From contig NZ_LMPC01000030.1 of the NCBI RefSeq assembly GCF_001423745.1, positions 107,929 to 171,928 of the forward strand: a stretch of DNA of 64,000 bases, read 5' to 3'. The DNA is from Arthrobacter sp. Leaf337. GTDB taxonomy: Bacteria; Actinomycetota; Actinomycetes; Actinomycetales; Micrococcaceae. Positions 41,664-49,231 of this stretch are shown here, one piece after another; position 1 is the first letter of the stretch; every line of letters starts with the position of its first letter. Made by a program: the position numbers and the translations under genes. The notes beneath the pieces are model-generated. The model had not been told where the DNA came from and did no database searches. It was given only the letters and a program-made list of their open reading frames with translations.

Positions 41664-42365
41664 ATGGCAAACATTCTGATGGTGGTATCCGCTGCCGATT
41701 CCCTCACCATGCGGGACGGTACCCAGCACCCCACAGGCTACTGGGCGGAGGAGCTGGTGGTATCGCACCAGACACTGCGCGACGCCGGCCACACGGTGCA
41801 CATCGCAACCCCCGGCGGCGCCAAGCCCACTGTGGACGAGGTGAGCCTCGCCGCAGAGTCGGCCGGCGGCCAGGATCGAGCGGACGGCTTCCGTGAGTAC
41901 CTCGCCAAGATCGACGGCGAGCTTTCCGCGCCGCTGGTGCTCGCCGACGTCGACCCCGCCGCCTACGACGCCGTGGTGATGCCGGGCGGCCACGGCCCCA
42001 TGGCGGACCTGTACCAGGACGCCGATCTGGGCCGTATCCTGGCCGCGGCGGACGGGGCCGGTAAGGTCATCGCCCCGTTCTGTCATGGCCCGGCGGGCCT
42101 CCTCAGCACCGTTGACGACGACGGGAAGTTCACTTTCGCGGGGCGCCGCCTCACCGTGTTCACGAATGAGGAGGAACTCAACGGAGGCACCGGACCCAAT
42201 ACACCGTGGTTCGTCGAGGATGTGCTGAAGGAAAAGGGTGCCATCGTGGAGAACGGCGCCGCATGGGGCTCCAACGTGGTCCGTGACCGCAACCTGATCA
42301 CCGGGCAGAACCCGCAGTCCAGCGAGGACGTGGCCAAGGAAGTCATCAAGGCCCTCGGAGAGTAG
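41664..42365 (+). CDS. Type-1 glutamine-amidotransferase-like protein (DJ-1/PfpI superfamily, Hsp31-like)
   Basis: A 233-aa cytosolic protein with AGGAG 7 nt before the ATG. The core has the nucleophile elbow 'VIAPFCHGPAGLLS' with Cys140-His141, 'VVMPGGHGPMADLYQDADLG' and an acidic residue near 29-30 ('GYWAEEL'), which fits the Hsp31-like branch with glyoxalase III or deglycase-type activity. Such proteins protect from methylglyoxal or act as chaperones. The start and length are as expected. A hairpin 55 nt after the stop is its likely terminator. Confidence 0.87.
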   Translation: MANILMVVSAADSLTMRDGTQHPTGYWAEELVVSHQTLRDAGHTVHIATPGGAKPTVDEVSLAAESAGGQDRADGFREYLAKIDGELSAPLVLADVDPAAYDAVVMPGGHGPMADLYQDADLGRILAAADGAGKVIAPFCHGPAGLLSTVDDDGKFTFAGRRLTVFTNEEELNGGTGPNTPWFVEDVLKEKGAIVENGAAWGSNVVRDRNLITGQNPQSSEDVAKEVIKALGE

Positions 42366-42419
42366 GCCGGCTTCCCCCGACGGGCAGCGGCGGCCGGGCA
42401 GCTTCGTTCCGGCCGCAGT

Positions 42420-42442
42420 GTCACGGCCGCAGGTTCCGTGAC
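42420..42442 (+). terminator. Hairpin after the DJ-1/PfpI gene
   Basis: GTCACGG (42420-42426) pairs with CCGTGAC (42436-42442) over a 9-nt loop, 54 nt past the stop. No T tract follows. Confidence 0.4.
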
Positions 42443-42500
42443 GCCAGCGGACGGCGGATTAACCCCGATTACCCCCTGTATCGCAGGGTTTCAGCGCGCT

Positions 42501-42529
42501 TTGACCGGGTTTTCGCGCTGACGGATAGT
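42501..42529 (+). promoter_or_regulatory. Promoter of the orphan amino-acid binding protein
   Basis: TTGACC (42501-42506, 5 of 6 to consensus) is followed after 17 nt by GATAGT (42524-42529, 4 of 6). Transcription would begin near 42536, giving a leader of about 37 nt before ATG 42573. Confidence 0.6.
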
Positions 42530-42572
42530 TGCTGGCACAAGCACCGAATCCGCACACTTCCAAGGGGAACCC

Positions 42573-43553
42573 ATGGCCCGTTTTTCACTCAAACCCGCCG
42601 TCACAGCAGCGCTGGCCGCCACCACTTTGCTGGGGCTGGCGGCGTGCTCGGATCCCGGGGCTTCTGCGGCTTCGGGGTCCGCCCCGGCAACGTCGTCCAC
42701 GGGCGTCAAGCAGTTCAACCTTTCGCCGGAGCAGGACCGCGTGAAGGCTGAAGTGGATCCGGCCGCCGCGGCTTTGGTCCCGGAAGCAATCAAGAAGGAC
42801 GGCAAGCTGACGGTGGCCGTCAGCCCGTTCGCGGCACCGTTGGCCGTCTATGCCACGGACAACAAGACGCCGGTGGGCAACGAGGTGGATATCGCCGTCG
42901 CACTGGCCCAGACGCTGGGTCTGGAAGCTGACATCGTTCCCACCGCCTGGGCCGACTGGCCCCTCGGCGTCGAGTCCGGAAAGTACGAGGCCGTGCTGTC
43001 CAACGTCACGGTGACCGAGGAGCGGAAGCTCAAGTTCGATTTCGCCAGTTACCGTGACGACAAGCTCGGCTTCTACGCGAAGAGCGACAGCTCCATCGCG
43101 AAGGTGGAATCCGCTCCGGATGTCGCCGGCAAGCGCGTGATTGTGGGTTCGGGGACCAACCAGGAGTCCATCCTGCTGCGCTGGGATGAGGAGAACAAGA
43201 AGAACGGCCTCCCGGCGGTGGAGTTCCAGTATTACGACGACGACTCCGCCTCCTCGCTCGCCCTCCAGTCCGGACGGGCGGACCTGACGTTCGGGCCGAA
43301 CGCGACGGCGGCGTTCAAGGCGGCTTCTGACGCCAAAACCAAGCTGGTTGGCCTGGTGGACGGCGGCTGGCCGCTGAAGGCCAGCATCGCGGCCACCACC
43401 AAGAAGGGCAACGGTTTCGCCGCCGCAGCCCAGGCGGGCCTGAACCACCTGATCGAAGACGGCAGCTACGCCAAGATCCTGGACCGCTGGGGCCTCAGTT
43501 CGGAGGCCCTGCAGAAGTCCGAGCTGAACCCGGCAGGACTTCCCAAGAAGTAG
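42573..43553 (+). CDS. Amino-acid-type ABC substrate-binding lipoprotein (no transporter genes adjacent)
   Basis: A 326-aa lipoprotein with lipobox 'LLGLAACSD' (Cys near 25), an SBP_bac_3 domain for polar amino acids ('GKLTVAVSPFAAPLAVYATDNK', 'EVDIAVALAQTLGLEADIVP', 'VIVGSGTNQESILL'). It is a clear paralogue of the binding protein at 49228-50265: both share VGSGTNQE-ILL, KGNG and DGSY-K-L-RWGL. There is no permease or ATPase beside it, so it may share the importer encoded at 50-52 kb. It has its own promoter (TTGACC-17-GATAGT). Tandem palindromes follow the gene. Confidence 0.87.
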   Translation: MARFSLKPAVTAALAATTLLGLAACSDPGASAASGSAPATSSTGVKQFNLSPEQDRVKAEVDPAAAALVPEAIKKDGKLTVAVSPFAAPLAVYATDNKTPVGNEVDIAVALAQTLGLEADIVPTAWADWPLGVESGKYEAVLSNVTVTEERKLKFDFASYRDDKLGFYAKSDSSIAKVESAPDVAGKRVIVGSGTNQESILLRWDEENKKNGLPAVEFQYYDDDSASSLALQSGRADLTFGPNATAAFKAASDAKTKLVGLVDGGWPLKASIAATTKKGNGFAAAAQAGLNHLIEDGSYAKILDRWGLSSEALQKSELNPAGLPKK

Positions 43554-43571
43554 TCCGGCTTTCGGCGGGGA

Positions 43572-43657
43572 AAGTGCAGGGCGGCCGGCGACTGCCCTGC
43601 ACTTCGTCGTGGCGAAGTGCAGGGCGGCCGGCGACTGCCCTGCACTTCGTCGTGGCG
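43572..43657. repeat. Tandem repeat, 2 x 43 bp, each unit a large palindrome
   Basis: Two exact 43-bp units (43572-43614, 43615-43657) each contain AAGTGCAGGGC paired to GCCCTGCACTT (11-bp arms, 11-nt loop GGCCGGCGACT). The pair lies just past the binding-protein stop and just before the AraC promoter. It may act as a double terminator or be a mobile intergenic repeat. Confidence 0.9.
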
Positions 43658-43675
43658 AACCCCGGCACTGCGGCG

Positions 43676-43681
43676 TACGCT
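43676..43681 (+). promoter_or_regulatory. Putative -10 element (TACGCT) of the AraC gene
   Basis: TACGCT ends 6 nt before ATG 43688, the spacing of a leaderless mRNA. It supports this ATG over the longer frame that runs back into the repeats. Confidence 0.45.
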
Positions 43682-43687
43682 CATGGC

Positions 43688-44167
43688 ATGACCCCGCAAG
43701 AGCTTGCCAACCTGGCGCACCTGCGCCGGGCACGGGACCTGATCGACAGGGACTTCGCCCGCGCCTTGGACGTGCCCGCCATGGCGACCAAAGCCCTGAT
43801 GTCACCGGCGCACTTCTCCCGGCAGTTCCGGGCCGCCTACGGCGAGACCCCCTACAGCTACCTGATGACCCGCCGGATCGAGCGGGCTATGGCGTTGCTC
43901 CGCGGCGGCATGAGCGTGACCGATGCCTGCATGGCAGTGGGCTGTACGTCGCTGGGATCCTTCAGCTCGCGCTTCACGGAACTTGTCGGGGAACCGCCCA
44001 GCGCATACCGGCTTCGGGAACACAGCGCAGTGGAGGCGATGCCGGGTTGCGTGGCACGGATCAGGACACGGCCTGCACGGCGGGCTGCCAGGCCCGCAGG
44101 ACCCGGGAATGAAGCTGCCGCCCAAGTGAGCAGGATTCGAGAAGCGGCCCTGACGCCCGCGGAATAG
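43688..44167 (+). CDS. Stand-alone AraC-type HTH regulator
   Basis: A 159-aa DNA-binding protein starting MTPQELANLAHLRRARDLID. The two helix-turn-helix motifs of AraC proteins fill residues 10-110 ('ALDVPAMATKALMSPAHFSR' and 'MSVTDACMAVGCTSLGSFSS' with 'RFTELVGEPPSAYR'), and a basic, Pro/Ala-rich tail of about 45 aa follows. No effector domain is present. A -10-like TACGCT 6 nt before the ATG suggests leaderless expression; the frame extends upstream into the tandem repeats but that part is not protein-like. Its stop codon TAG is also the -10 of the next gene, a VOC protein, which it may regulate. Confidence 0.85.
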   Translation: MTPQELANLAHLRRARDLIDRDFARALDVPAMATKALMSPAHFSRQFRAAYGETPYSYLMTRRIERAMALLRGGMSVTDACMAVGCTSLGSFSSRFTELVGEPPSAYRLREHSAVEAMPGCVARIRTRPARRAARPAGPGNEAAAQVSRIREAALTPAE

Positions 44168-44170
44168 CTT
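44165..44170 (+). promoter_or_regulatory. Putative -10 element (TAGCTT) of the VOC gene, overlapping the AraC stop codon
   Basis: TAGCTT begins with the TAG stop of the AraC gene and ends 6 nt before ATG 44177. This is the leaderless spacing seen for several genes in this window. Confidence 0.4.
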
Positions 44171-44176
44171 TGTTGC

Positions 44177-44587
44177 ATGAACATTTCACTCCAGTACTGC
44201 AACATCACCGTCAATGACACCGAAAAGGCCCTTGCCTTCTACCGGGATGCCCTCGGCCTCGAACTGCGCAACGACGTGGCCTCCGGAGGATTCCACTGGA
44301 TCACGCTCGGCAGCGCAGCCCAGCCGGGCCTTGAGATCGTGCTCTCCGAGCCGCATGCCGGCCGCTCCCAGGAGGACGGGGACATGATGCAGGAGCTCCT
44401 CACCAAGGGAGTCCTGCCGATGCTCGTCTTCCGTACCGACGATCTGGACTCCACCTTCGAGAAGGTCCGGGCGTCCGGGGCCGAGGTCATGCAGGAGCCG
44501 ATCGACCAGCCGTGGGGTCCGCGCGACTGCGCCTTCCGGGACCCCTCCGGAAACATGGTCCGGATCGCCCAGGCCCCGAAGGACTGA
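44177..44587 (+). CDS. VOC family (glyoxalase-like) protein
   Basis: A 136-aa protein with the paired beta-alpha-beta-beta-beta modules of the vicinal oxygen chelate superfamily: 'LQYCNITVNDTEKALAFYRDALGLELRND' (in parts) in the first half and 'PMLVFRTDDLDSTFEKVRASGAEVMQEPIDQPWGPRDCAFRDPSGNMVRI' (in parts) in the second. The C-terminal 'RDPSGNMVRIAQ' is typical of the glyoxalase/bleomycin-resistance type. The metal ligands cannot be fixed with certainty, so no reaction is proposed. It starts 10 nt after the AraC gene, very likely from its own leaderless promoter, and converges with the monooxygenase operon. Confidence 0.85.
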   Translation: MNISLQYCNITVNDTEKALAFYRDALGLELRNDVASGGFHWITLGSAAQPGLEIVLSEPHAGRSQEDGDMMQELLTKGVLPMLVFRTDDLDSTFEKVRASGAEVMQEPIDQPWGPRDCAFRDPSGNMVRIAQAPKD

Positions 44588-44627
44588 CGCCTCCGGCGCG
44601 CAGATCACGCAGGCCACCAGCACAAAG

Positions 44628-44658
44628 AATCCCCGCCGGACTCCGTCCGGCGGGGATT
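44628..44658. terminator. Bidirectional terminator between the VOC gene and the monooxygenase operon
   Basis: AATCCCCGCCGGAC (44628-44641) pairs perfectly with GTCCGGCGGGGATT (44645-44658) over a 3-nt loop: a 14-bp stem. It lies 41 nt past the VOC stop and 25 nt past the micro-ORF stop on the other strand, so it serves both. Confidence 0.85.
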
Positions 44659-44682
44659 CCCTTGATGGGCGGGCCCGGTCCT

Positions 44683-44784
44683 CTAGAGGTACTGCTGCCA
44701 GATGGTCAGCTGCAGCTTCACCGTATCCGCGGCCGACTGCCGGTCAGCATCTCCCACTTCCGTGCCGGACACGTCGCCGCCCAT
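44683..44784 (-). CDS. Micro-ORF (33 aa) at the 3' end of the monooxygenase operon
   Basis: Starts ATG 44784 (MGGDVSGTEVGDADRQSAAD) just 4 nt after the stop of the NtaA-type monooxygenase, with GAGGG as a possible Shine-Dalgarno, and ends TAG at 44683 just before the terminator. The C-terminal part is a predicted amphipathic helix, TVKLQLTIWQQYL. Codon use is strongly GC-biased at third positions, as in the neighbouring real genes. I recognise no family. It could be a small partner of a monooxygenase, the remains of a longer gene, or chance; the tight spacing and codon pattern favour a real gene. Confidence 0.55.
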   Translation of the reverse strand: MGGDVSGTEVGDADRQSAADTVKLQLTIWQQYL

Positions 44785-44788
44785 CGGC

Positions 44789-46162
44789 TCAGACCCTCGC
44801 TTCCGAAGGCGCAGCCCCGACGGCGGACTCCGCACGTTCCGGCGTGGCCAGTCCAAGGTTTTCCCGCAGCGTGCTGCCGGCGTATTCGGTGGGGTAGACG
44901 CCGCGTTCCTGCAGTGCGGGCACCAAGTGGTTGACGATGTCGTCCAGGCCGGTGGGAATCAGCCACGGCGAGATGTTGAAGCCGTCCACGGCGCCGGTGC
45001 GGGCGTATTCCACCAGCCGGTCGGCAACCTCGGAGTAGGAGCCGTTGAAGGTGGCGTCCACGCGGCTGGTCTTGGCCGAGACGAACTGGCGGATGGACAG
45101 TCCCTTCTCCTTGGCTTCCGCCCGCCACTGGTCGGCCAGCTGGCGCGCCTTGGCCCCGTGGAAGCCGCTGCCGCGGGTCTCGGAAGTTTCCTCCACCACT
45201 GGATCAATCTCCGGCAGCGGCCCGTCCGGATCGTATTCACCCAGTTCGCGTCCCCAGAACTGTTCCAGGTAGGCGATGGCCTGCTGCGGTCCGATCTGGA
45301 GGCTGCGGACCCAGGCTTTCTTGTCCCGGGCCTCCTCCGGCGTCGCGGCAAGGATGAACTCGCTGGCCGGCATGATTTTGACGTCGCTCGCCCCCCGTCC
45401 TGCGTCCAGCGTCCGCTCCACGATGTCGCGCCGGAAGTCCAGGGCGTCGTCGAGCTTGGGGTGGGCGGAGAAAATAACGTCGGCCTGCCGGGCAGCGAAG
45501 TTCCGGCCCTCCGGGGAGTCGCCAGCCTGGAACAGCACGGGCCGGTACTGGGCGCTGCGGGGCAGCCGCGGGGTCACGTCCACGGTGTAGTGCTGCCCTT
45601 CGTGGACCACGCGCTGCCACTGCCCGGCGGCCGGGTCATGCGAATCCCAGATCCGCTTGGCGGTCTCCACGAACGCCTCGGCATGCGTGTACCGGTCGGC
45701 GTGGTCCAGGTACCCGCCGCGGCGGAAGTTGGCGCCGGTCCAGGCGTTGTCCGTGGTGACGATGTTCCACGCCGCGCGTCCGCCGGAGAGCAGGTCCAGC
45801 GAGGAAAGCCTGTGCGCCAGGTCCGCCGGATCGTTGTAGGTGGTGTTCTGGGTGGCAACGAGTCCGATGTTGGAGGTCACCGCGGCCAGGGCTGCGAGCA
45901 TCGCCTGGGCGTCGGGGCGTCCGGCAACGTCCAGTTCATGCGGGCGGCCCAGGTGCTCACGGAGCCGGAGCCCCTCACCCAGGAAGAAGGCGGCAAACAG
46001 TCCCCGTTCCGCCGTCTGGGCGATGCGCCGGAACGATTCGAAGTCCGTCTGCGAGCCGGACTCGGCTGCCTTCCAGATGGTCCCCGAGTTCACGCCCTGG
46101 AAGAAGATGCCGAACTGGAGCTTGCCGCTCGGCTGGTATTTAGCACGGCTGTGCTGTGTCAT
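44789..46162 (-). CDS. Flavin-dependent monooxygenase, NtaA/SnaA/DszA(CmoJ-like) family
   Basis: A 457-aa FMNH2-dependent oxygenase of the bacterial luciferase fold. The start gives MTQHSRAKYQPSGKLQFGIF; landmarks are 'ERGLFAAFFLGEGLRLREHL', 'IGLVATQNTTYNDPADLAHRL', 'SGGRAAWNIVTTDNAWTGAN' and 'RYTHAEAFVETAKRIWDSHD', all typical of the NtaA/DszA group. In B. subtilis the related CmoJ (YtnJ) acts on N-acetylated S-alkyl-cysteines. Here it is the last large gene of a seven-gene transcript with an amino-acid ABC importer and two more luciferase-like proteins. It needs reduced FMN from a reductase that is not obvious in the cluster. The exact substrate is unknown. Confidence 0.87.
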   Translation of the reverse strand: MTQHSRAKYQPSGKLQFGIFFQGVNSGTIWKAAESGSQTDFESFRRIAQTAERGLFAAFFLGEGLRLREHLGRPHELDVAGRPDAQAMLAALAAVTSNIGLVATQNTTYNDPADLAHRLSSLDLLSGGRAAWNIVTTDNAWTGANFRRGGYLDHADRYTHAEAFVETAKRIWDSHDPAAGQWQRVVHEGQHYTVDVTPRLPRSAQYRPVLFQAGDSPEGRNFAARQADVIFSAHPKLDDALDFRRDIVERTLDAGRGASDVKIMPASEFILAATPEEARDKKAWVRSLQIGPQQAIAYLEQFWGRELGEYDPDGPLPEIDPVVEETSETRGSGFHGAKARQLADQWRAEAKEKGLSIRQFVSAKTSRVDATFNGSYSEVADRLVEYARTGAVDGFNISPWLIPTGLDDIVNHLVPALQERGVYPTEYAGSTLRENLGLATPERAESAVGAAPSEARV

Positions 46163-46171
46163 GGTTTTCCC

Positions 46172-47260
46172 CTAGTTCCCGACGGCGGTTGCGGCATAGC
46201 GGCTGGCTGGACGTTCGAGGCCCAGCAGGTCCCTGAAGGTCCCGTCCGGCGGCACCGGGGCGAGCACTCCCCTGCGCCGGAGTTCCGGCAGCACCAGCCG
46301 GGACAGTTCCTCGAAGTCGATGTCGAACCTGGCCGGATGCAGCCGGACACCGTCCGCCACTTCCAGCACTTCGGTCAGCAGATCGGCCAAGTCGGCCGCG
46401 GATCCGGCGAAGCGTGCCCGCCGGGCACCGTCAACCCCGCCGCTGCCTGGCTCCCCGAGGGCGGACGATTCGTCCCCAAGCCGCTGGGCGGCGCCCTGCC
46501 CGCGGGCGTCCAGAACGACGTCGAGCTCCACCACGACGGCGGGCGAAGCGCCGCCCAGACGATCCCGCACGTCACGGACTTCCTCCGCGAGGAGCTCCGC
46601 CGTCGGGGCGGAGACCAGGACTGCGTCCACCGCGGAGGGCTCAACCAGGCCAGAACCCACGAGGGACGCCGGCACGAGCACCGGCAGCTGTCCCTGCAGT
46701 GGGCGGGGGATGATGGACGGGCCCTTGACCGAGTAGCCGGGGCCGTCGAAGTCCACGTAGTGCAGCTTTCCGGCGTCGAGGTAGCGGCCGCTGGCGACGT
46801 CTTGGATCACGGCGTCGTCCTCCCAGGAGTCCCAGAGCCTGCGGCTGACCTCGATGGACGCCGCGGTTTCCTGCGCAAGGCCGTCACCGGCAACGTACGA
46901 GCGCCCGACGGCGGCGGCCGCCGCGGGGTTGTCCTCTGCGGTTGCGATCCAGCCGGCACGCCCGCCGCTGACGTAGTCCAGGCTGGCGAGCTGGGTGGAG
47001 GCGTGGAAGGGCTCGGTGTAGGCCGTATCCACTTCCGGGATCAGGACAAGGGAGCGGGTCAGCGGCCCTGCGAACGCGGCGCGCTGCAGCGCGTTCAGCC
47101 GTCCCTGCGCCGGGGAATCGCTGAATGTCACGGCGTGGAAACCGGCCGACTCGGCGGCCAGCACGGCGGCGGCGAGTGCCGAAGCTCCCCCGGCAACGCC
47201 GTCGAGCTCCAGCGCCAGGAATCCCCAGCCTCCGGCGGTGTTGTTTGTGTTGCCCATCAT
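46172..47260 (-). CDS. Luciferase-like (LLM) flavin-dependent monooxygenase
   Basis: A 362-aa luciferase-fold protein. The start is ATG 47260 or the next codon, ATG 47257, overlapping the DUF1684 stop (ATGA) and preceded by AGGAGG; the longer frame to 47365 is not convincing. It has 'GWGFLALELDGVAGGASALAAA' at the N-terminus, 'AESAGFHAVTFSDS', and 'LASLDYVSGGRAGWIATAEDNP', and is related to but shorter and more diverged than the NtaA-type enzyme 9 nt downstream. Several residues of the usual FMN site ('GRAGW' present) are kept. It lies in the same transcript as the importer genes. The substrate is unknown. Confidence 0.78.
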   Translation of the reverse strand: MMGNTNNTAGGWGFLALELDGVAGGASALAAAVLAAESAGFHAVTFSDSPAQGRLNALQRAAFAGPLTRSLVLIPEVDTAYTEPFHASTQLASLDYVSGGRAGWIATAEDNPAAAAAVGRSYVAGDGLAQETAASIEVSRRLWDSWEDDAVIQDVASGRYLDAGKLHYVDFDGPGYSVKGPSIIPRPLQGQLPVLVPASLVGSGLVEPSAVDAVLVSAPTAELLAEEVRDVRDRLGGASPAVVVELDVVLDARGQGAAQRLGDESSALGEPGSGGVDGARRARFAGSAADLADLLTEVLEVADGVRLHPARFDIDFEELSRLVLPELRRRGVLAPVPPDGTFRDLLGLERPASRYAATAVGN

Positions 47261-48087
47261 GCCTCCTGACGTTCGGTGGGCGTCTGCTCGCCGGCTTCGA
47301 CCGCTACCGGTAGCCGGTTCTCGGCGGGCGGCAGCGGGCATGTGGCCAGGTCTGTGTAGGCGCACGGCAGGTTCACGGCCCGGTTGAAGTCCAGGTGGAC
47401 CGTGCCATCCGCTCCGGGTGCCGCAATGGTCAGCGAGCGGTTGGCTGCGTAGGTGGTCTTGCCGGACGTTTCATCCGTGAACAGCACGGACAGGCTGCCC
47501 GGCGCGTGGCCGTTGAACGCCGTCAGCGTCACGTCCTTCCCGCCCAGCCGGAACCGGACCTGGCCGGGTGCTTCGTACACATGCTGGATGCCCTCGACGG
47601 CAGCCCCCACCGTGGTGGGGCGCGGTTCGTCGAACGGAACGAATGTTCCGTCCACGGCGAATGCCGGGTCCGGTGCGTACGCAGGCGTACCGGTGTACTC
47701 CCGGAGCAGCGGGTTCTCCGGGTGGCGCGGCCGGACGATGTATTCACCGCCACGCTTGGCGAGCTCGACGACGGTGTCCCCCGCCGCGAGGTTGACCCCG
47801 CCACGTTCGGCGATGGGCCCAAACAGCACGGTGGCGCCGCCGTCGGCGTTTAGTTCCCTGCCGTCCTGTTGCAGGGTCTCGCCATCCGCCAAGACCAGGC
47901 GGACGGCGTCGTTCTCCACATTCCAGGTGCCGGGAACGCCGTCAAGCCGCGCGGGTTCCTCCCCGAGCCAGTGCAGGTGCGTGACGGCCAGGAAGCCGTG
48001 GGGGTCGGCGCGGTGCCGCTCATGGGCGGCGTGCCACTCGGCCCAGGCCGTGGCGAACGAAGTTTCAGTGTGCGTATACGTGGGCAT
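47257..48087 (-). CDS. DUF1684 family protein
   Basis: A 276-aa soluble protein starting MPTYTHTETSFATAWAEWHA (ATG 48087; the frame is open further but only this start has AGGAG). Conserved elements of the DUF1684 family are 'HLHWLGEEPARLDGVPGTWN', 'LREYTGTPAYAPDPAFAVDGTFVPFDEPR' (in parts), 'KTTYAANRSLTIAAPG' and 'DFNRAVNLPCAYTDLATCPLPPAENRLPVAVEAGE' (in parts), the last like a metal or cofactor-binding tail. Function is unknown. Being between luciferase-like monooxygenases, with a 23-nt overlap to one and a 4-nt overlap to the other, it should act with them. Confidence 0.85.
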   Translation of the reverse strand: MPTYTHTETSFATAWAEWHAAHERHRADPHGFLAVTHLHWLGEEPARLDGVPGTWNVENDAVRLVLADGETLQQDGRELNADGGATVLFGPIAERGGVNLAAGDTVVELAKRGGEYIVRPRHPENPLLREYTGTPAYAPDPAFAVDGTFVPFDEPRPTTVGAAVEGIQHVYEAPGQVRFRLGGKDVTLTAFNGHAPGSLSVLFTDETSGKTTYAANRSLTIAAPGADGTVHLDFNRAVNLPCAYTDLATCPLPPAENRLPVAVEAGEQTPTERQEA

Positions 48088-49231
48088 GATCGCTCCTGTA
48101 GTTGTCGTGGTCGGCGGCGACGGTGGCGGCGGCGTCCGGTTCGGTGGCCCCGGCAGACTCCGGACGGCCGCCGAATGGATCCGGCGCTTCCCACAGGCGC
48201 GTGGGCGCGGCCGCCCGGACTTTGGGGATGACCTCGAGTGCAAACCGTTCCAGGATCTCCAGCTGCTGCTCAAACGGCAGCGTGGTGGGCAGCGAGATGG
48301 ACTGGAGGTCGTGGCCGTACAGCCGGTGGTAGCTGAGGATCTTGTCCACCACCTGCTCCGGGCTGCCCACCAGGGCGGGCCCTTCCGCGACCGCATGGTC
48401 GATGTCGCGGAACGGCGAATTGTTCCCCGGCACATTCCGGCCGGCGGTCAGTGCCTCGTACACAGGGCCGAACTGCCTCTTGGCCTCCTGCGTGGTGTCC
48501 GCTATGAACACGCCGCCGGCGCCGCTGTCCGATCCGAGGAACTGGTGCCGCGGATCGTGCCCGTGGCGTTCGTACTCTTCGCGGTAGTGATCGATCAGCA
48601 CCTGGTAGTTTTCCCGCGGCTGGATGGCATTGGCGGTGAACAGCGGATCGCCCCACTTTGCCGCGAGCGCCGCGGAGGTCAGGGTGGTGGCGGAGCCGTG
48701 CCACACCCGGGGCGCGCCGGCGAACGGCCGGGGCGTGGTGGTGGTCGGTTCTGTCAGCGCGGACCGGAATGTTCCGGACCACGTGACGTTTTCCTCGGTC
48801 CACAGCCGGCGGAGCAGCCCGTATTTTTCGGCCAGAAGGTCCCACTGGTCGTCAAGGTCCAGGCCGAAAAGCGGGTACTGCAGCACTTCGTTGCCTTTGC
48901 CGATCACCAGTTCCAACCGTCCCCGGCTCAGCTGGTCGATCGTGGCGTAGTCCTCCGCAACGCGCACGGGGTCAAGGACGGGGAGGACGGTCACCCCGCT
49001 TTGCAGCCGGATCCGGCTGGTAACAGCGGCGACGGCGGCCAGCACGGTGGTGGGCGACGACGAGATGAACTCCCCGGCGTGCCGCTCCCCCACCGAGAAG
49101 CTGTCGTAGCCCAACTCCTCGGCGCGCTGCGCGGTCCGGACCACCTGGTTGAGCCGGTCAGCCGTGGAGACGATCGCCCCTGTGACCGGGTTCTTCAGGT
49201 GCGGGATGATGTCGAGGACCTGGAACTTCAC
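48065..49231 (-). CDS. Luciferase-like (LLM) flavin-dependent monooxygenase, first of three in the operon
   Basis: A 388-aa luciferase-fold oxidoreductase from GTG 49231, whose GTGA overlaps the stop of the binding-protein gene. Motifs are 'AEELGYDSFSVGERHAGEFI', 'IRLQSGVTVLPVLDPVRVAEDY', 'DQLSRGRLELVIGKGN' and 'VWHGSATTLTSAALAAKWGD'. The last 40 residues are an extra hydrophilic, His-containing tail. Overlap with both neighbours and the position right after an amino-acid ABC importer suggest it acts on the imported compound. Similar position to YtmO (CmoO) of B. subtilis. It needs reduced flavin from elsewhere. Confidence 0.87.
   Translation of the reverse strand: MKFQVLDIIPHLKNPVTGAIVSTADRLNQVVRTAQRAEELGYDSFSVGERHAGEFISSSPTTVLAAVAAVTSRIRLQSGVTVLPVLDPVRVAEDYATIDQLSRGRLELVIGKGNEVLQYPLFGLDLDDQWDLLAEKYGLLRRLWTEENVTWSGTFRSALTEPTTTTPRPFAGAPRVWHGSATTLTSAALAAKWGDPLFTANAIQPRENYQVLIDHYREEYERHGHDPRHQFLGSDSGAGGVFIADTTQEAKRQFGPVYEALTAGRNVPGNNSPFRDIDHAVAEGPALVGSPEQVVDKILSYHRLYGHDLQSISLPTTLPFEQQLEILERFALEVIPKVRAAAPTRLWEAPDPFGGRPESAGATEPDAAATVAADHDNYRSDHAHVYAH

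Noticed and set aside
44702..47269. An 855-aa plus-strand frame opposite two monooxygenases
   Set aside because: Antisense to two well-formed luciferase-like genes; no domain; repetitive Gly/Val/Pro composition.
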